From: Tanytarsus gracilentus
Lineage: Eukaryota > Arthropoda > Insecta > Diptera > Chironomidae
Assembly: GCA_038502055.1 (NCBI GenBank)
Contig: JAXRKN010000039.1
Span: 2,294,001 to 2,358,000, forward strand
Direction: 5' to 3'
DNA: 64,000 nucleotides
Notes under the pieces: model-generated
Seen by the model: the letters and a program-made list of their open reading frames with translations, nothing else
What the model was told of the DNA's origin: nothing
The model's database searches: none
Position numbers and translations under genes: made by a program
In this document: positions 61,589-64,000 of the stretch, in pieces
Layout: every line of letters starts with the position of its first letter
Position numbering within the stretch: the first letter of the stretch is position 1

Positions 61589-63747
61589 CTACCAATAGAT
61601 AGGCGATCGTTGAAATGCACGTCTCCGTTTTTGTCGTTGTTTTTCTTGCCTATATTTAATTTTTCGGAATTCTTCATCGCAATCTTCAATAATACGACAA
61701 AAATATTTGTCATATTTTGGATGACGCTTGACAAAATAGTGCCAATAGTAAAGTTCTATGAGGAAGACCAAAAAGCTTAAAATTAAACCGCAACCGAGTG
61801 CGACAAGAGCTCCATAAAACTTTTTGATATCCATCAGTGCCTCCTCAGGCTGTCCCTCGATACTTGCCGCAAAACTACTTATCGCATCTTGAAACCACTT
61901 GCCAATCAATCCACCCTCAATCGCATACTGAATGAGCTCATCAATTTTAGGCTTTAACGGAGAATTTTTATCCAGTCCAATGCTAACTGGAATATTGAAA
62001 GTGCATTCCTCCATGATGTGAAGCGACTGCACAACTTTTGTTTGTTTTTTCTCATACTCAAGTCTCAGCCTTCGAAGTTCAATGCGACTGTCAAAATAGG
62101 CAAAATCTCCATTGTCAACTCGTTTCACCTATAAAAAATCTATTTGCATTAATTTAAAGATTTCATTCATTTTAGATTCACCCCCTCCTCGTCGCTAATC
62201 TCCTCCAATTTGTCGCCAATTTTATCTGCAACATCGTCATCGGAATTCTCAAAAAAGTCACGATTCTGTTTGCCCCATGTGCCACAAGTTAATCCACTGT
62301 GTGCGAGCATGTCCAGTGTGTCGATTGTCACCCGAGGCTGTGGATTTGCCAAGATTGAAGTTAATGATGCCCGATAGGCTGTGACAACAAGCACACAGTA
62401 AATCCACCACCAACCGGTTAAGACACGAACCGACCAGCGTTGTGGCAGCGATGGTATTGAGACCACTAAAATCATTGAATAAGAATAAATGACACAGGCA
62501 GCAATGTCGTCAAAAATATCACGCTCGGCAGTTTTGTCATTTTTCATGAACATGTAGACTTTCGAGAAGAGAAAGAAAATTACAATTATGCAAAGAATCG
62601 AGACCAAAATTCCAATCCACATTTCTAGTGCAAAGGGTAAAAGTAAAGTCTGCCATGAGTTGTCGGTGAGGACTTCGGGTGTGAGAAATGTGAGGCATTC
62701 TATTGTGTAGGGACTGGAGAGATCCATAACTTCCAAATTATACGTCGAGTAGTAAAGATCAGCTAGAGCGAAATCAGCTTTTGCTTCATTCATTTCACCC
62801 AATAAGCCGCTAAAATTCCCCATCGCAATCTCACTCCCCAATCTAACCTCAGCGCTGTCAGTCGATTCATAAAATTGCACTTTGAAGTTCATTTTATCGC
62901 CAATCGCTCGAATCAAGTCAATTTCCAGCCCTGAATAAATTGCTTCGGTCTCATTCTCGCCAATTTTCATCACGGCCGGCGAGTGCGGATAGACAACGGC
63001 ACTCAATTCATTTCCATCAAGCTGTTGACTCTTGCCCTCTTCGAATAGCTGATTTTTCTTAAGAAATTGATCGGGCGGTATCCAATAATTGACGACACGT
63101 GACACGAAAACATCTCGGATGGGAATTGGATATGGAACGGTTGATAACTCATACCAGTGTCGCCGATATTCTGTTGTATCATATTTCCTAATGAAGATTA
63201 CATTAATCAAGCGTCGCCATATGTAGTGAAGGTCGGGAGCAAAGAGACGATAATCATGAAGAACTACAAACTTAGCTCGTGTGTTGAGAAGTCGATTGTT
63301 GTCGGAATAAGTGAGAAAATTTATCATCTGAATGCCGTTGGTTATGAGAATGACATAAAAATCACAATTTCTTTCCTTCATTGCCGTCAGCACGTGCAGT
63401 TTTTTCTCGTCCGTCTCTTTGTCAAATTTTTCGGCATCCTCTATGTAGAGCAAATAAATCATGCGACCGTCTAGTGATTTGATTAGAGCATCCGAATAAA
63501 TTTCTCGGTAATAAATTTTGTCCGTGATGAAGCAAGTAATTGATGTCGATGACTCTCGAAGAAGCACTTTGGCTACAAAGTTTTTCACATCATCTCGCAT
63601 GTCAGCAGTTTCAAGCTCTTCACTTATTGCTCCATATTTTCTGCTACTTTCATCATGGCTCGTTAATGAGTGAAATATTGCTGAAATTTTGTAAATCGCA
63701 AGTGAAATGAGTAAGAGAGACTTGCACATGGCTTGAGCAATTTCCAT
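61589..63747 (-). CDS. Ionotropic receptor (IR family, IR21a-like)
   Basis: Two exons, 62182-63747 and 61589-62128, joined in phase 0 across a 53-bp GT-AG intron; 701 residues from the ATG at 63747. IRs are variant ionotropic glutamate receptors of arthropod sensory neurons that detect odour, taste, humidity or temperature. Seen: an N-terminal hydrophobic signal segment; an extracellular region with YELSTVPYPIPIRD; an S1 lobe (YSGLEIDLIRAIGDKMNFKV, LLGEMNEAKADFALADLYYS); M1 (WIGILVSILCIIVIFFLF); a pore loop and M2-M3 ending WWWIYCVLVVTAYRASLTSI and LANPQPRVTIDTL; an S2 lobe with VSIGLDKNSPLKPKIDELI; and M4 (YGALVALGCGLILSFLVF). The canonical SYTANLAAF of glutamate receptors is replaced by AYRASLTSI, as in divergent IRs. 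The loop and S2 sequence suggest IR21a, the cool-sensing subunit, but I cannot confirm the subtype. Confidence 0.9.
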
Positions 63748-64000
63748 GAACTGAATTTTATTTTATTTTATTATGCAAAAAAGTTCATGCATTGAACAAT
63801 GTGTGGGAAATTTAAAATATTTTTTAAAAAATTAATTAGAAAATTTAATTAATTATATTTGAGTACAGCAGAACTGATTAAAAAAGTTTCCATATTTCGG
63901 GAATTTCATAAATAAATTATTAAAATTTCAATTGATCTCAAAATGTCTCGTTGATAACCCAAAAACTTCAATCCAATGAACCTCATTCGTGATAGCATCA
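63748..64000. promoter_or_regulatory. Upstream region of the ionotropic receptor gene
   Basis: The last 250 bp of the window lie upstream of the IR start codon and probably contain its 5' UTR and part of its promoter. AT-rich; no defined element can be called. Confidence 0.3.

Overview
The window is nuclear DNA of an insect, most likely a nematoceran fly of the midge or mosquito type and plausibly a chironomid. It is very AT-rich. Coding exons are split by short GT-AG introns, often 50-100 bp, and every recognisable protein is closest in style to Diptera. No bacterial, viral or organellar gene was seen. Exon borders were read by eye from GT/AG dinucleotides and reading-frame phase; every multi-exon model except the 48.4-49.8 kb gene keeps one open frame across its junctions.

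Layout, left to right. 1-0.8 kb: 5' part of a secreted, histidine-rich protein gene (minus) that runs off the left edge. 1.2-3.5 kb: an SLC45-type sugar/proton transporter (minus). 7.1-12.4 kb: the largest subunit of RNA polymerase I (minus). 13.9-15.6 kb: an unrecognised Asn/Ser-rich protein (plus), divergent from the polymerase gene. 15.6-26.7 kb: a gene-free stretch with three repeat structures. These are a 2-kb terminal-inverted-repeat element filled with an ~80-bp minisatellite, a long foldback element flanked by a 120-bp tandem repeat, and an 884-bp MITE with a 5-bp target duplication. 26.7-47.7 kb: shaggy/GSK-3 (minus), with three possible first coding exons and two candidate cassette exons, all phase-compatible. 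A 1.3-kb insertion between 25-bp direct repeats sits in one of its introns. 48.4-49.8 kb: a small multi-pass membrane protein gene (minus) with a two-exon 121-residue gene (plus) in its intron. 51.3-59.3 kb: a CYHR1/ZTRAF1-type zinc-finger protein (minus), whose first intron holds a ~0.94-kb minisatellite element related to the 23-kb tandem repeat. 60.3-61.4 kb: a MITE with perfect 8-bp target duplications. 61.6-63.7 kb: an ionotropic receptor (IR), best guess IR21a (minus).

The genes are mostly conserved housekeeping, signalling and sensory genes and do not form a pathway. The most interesting content is the modular 5' and N-lobe structure of shaggy/GSK-3, and a set of non-autonomous repeats that share building blocks between two places about 33 kb apart.
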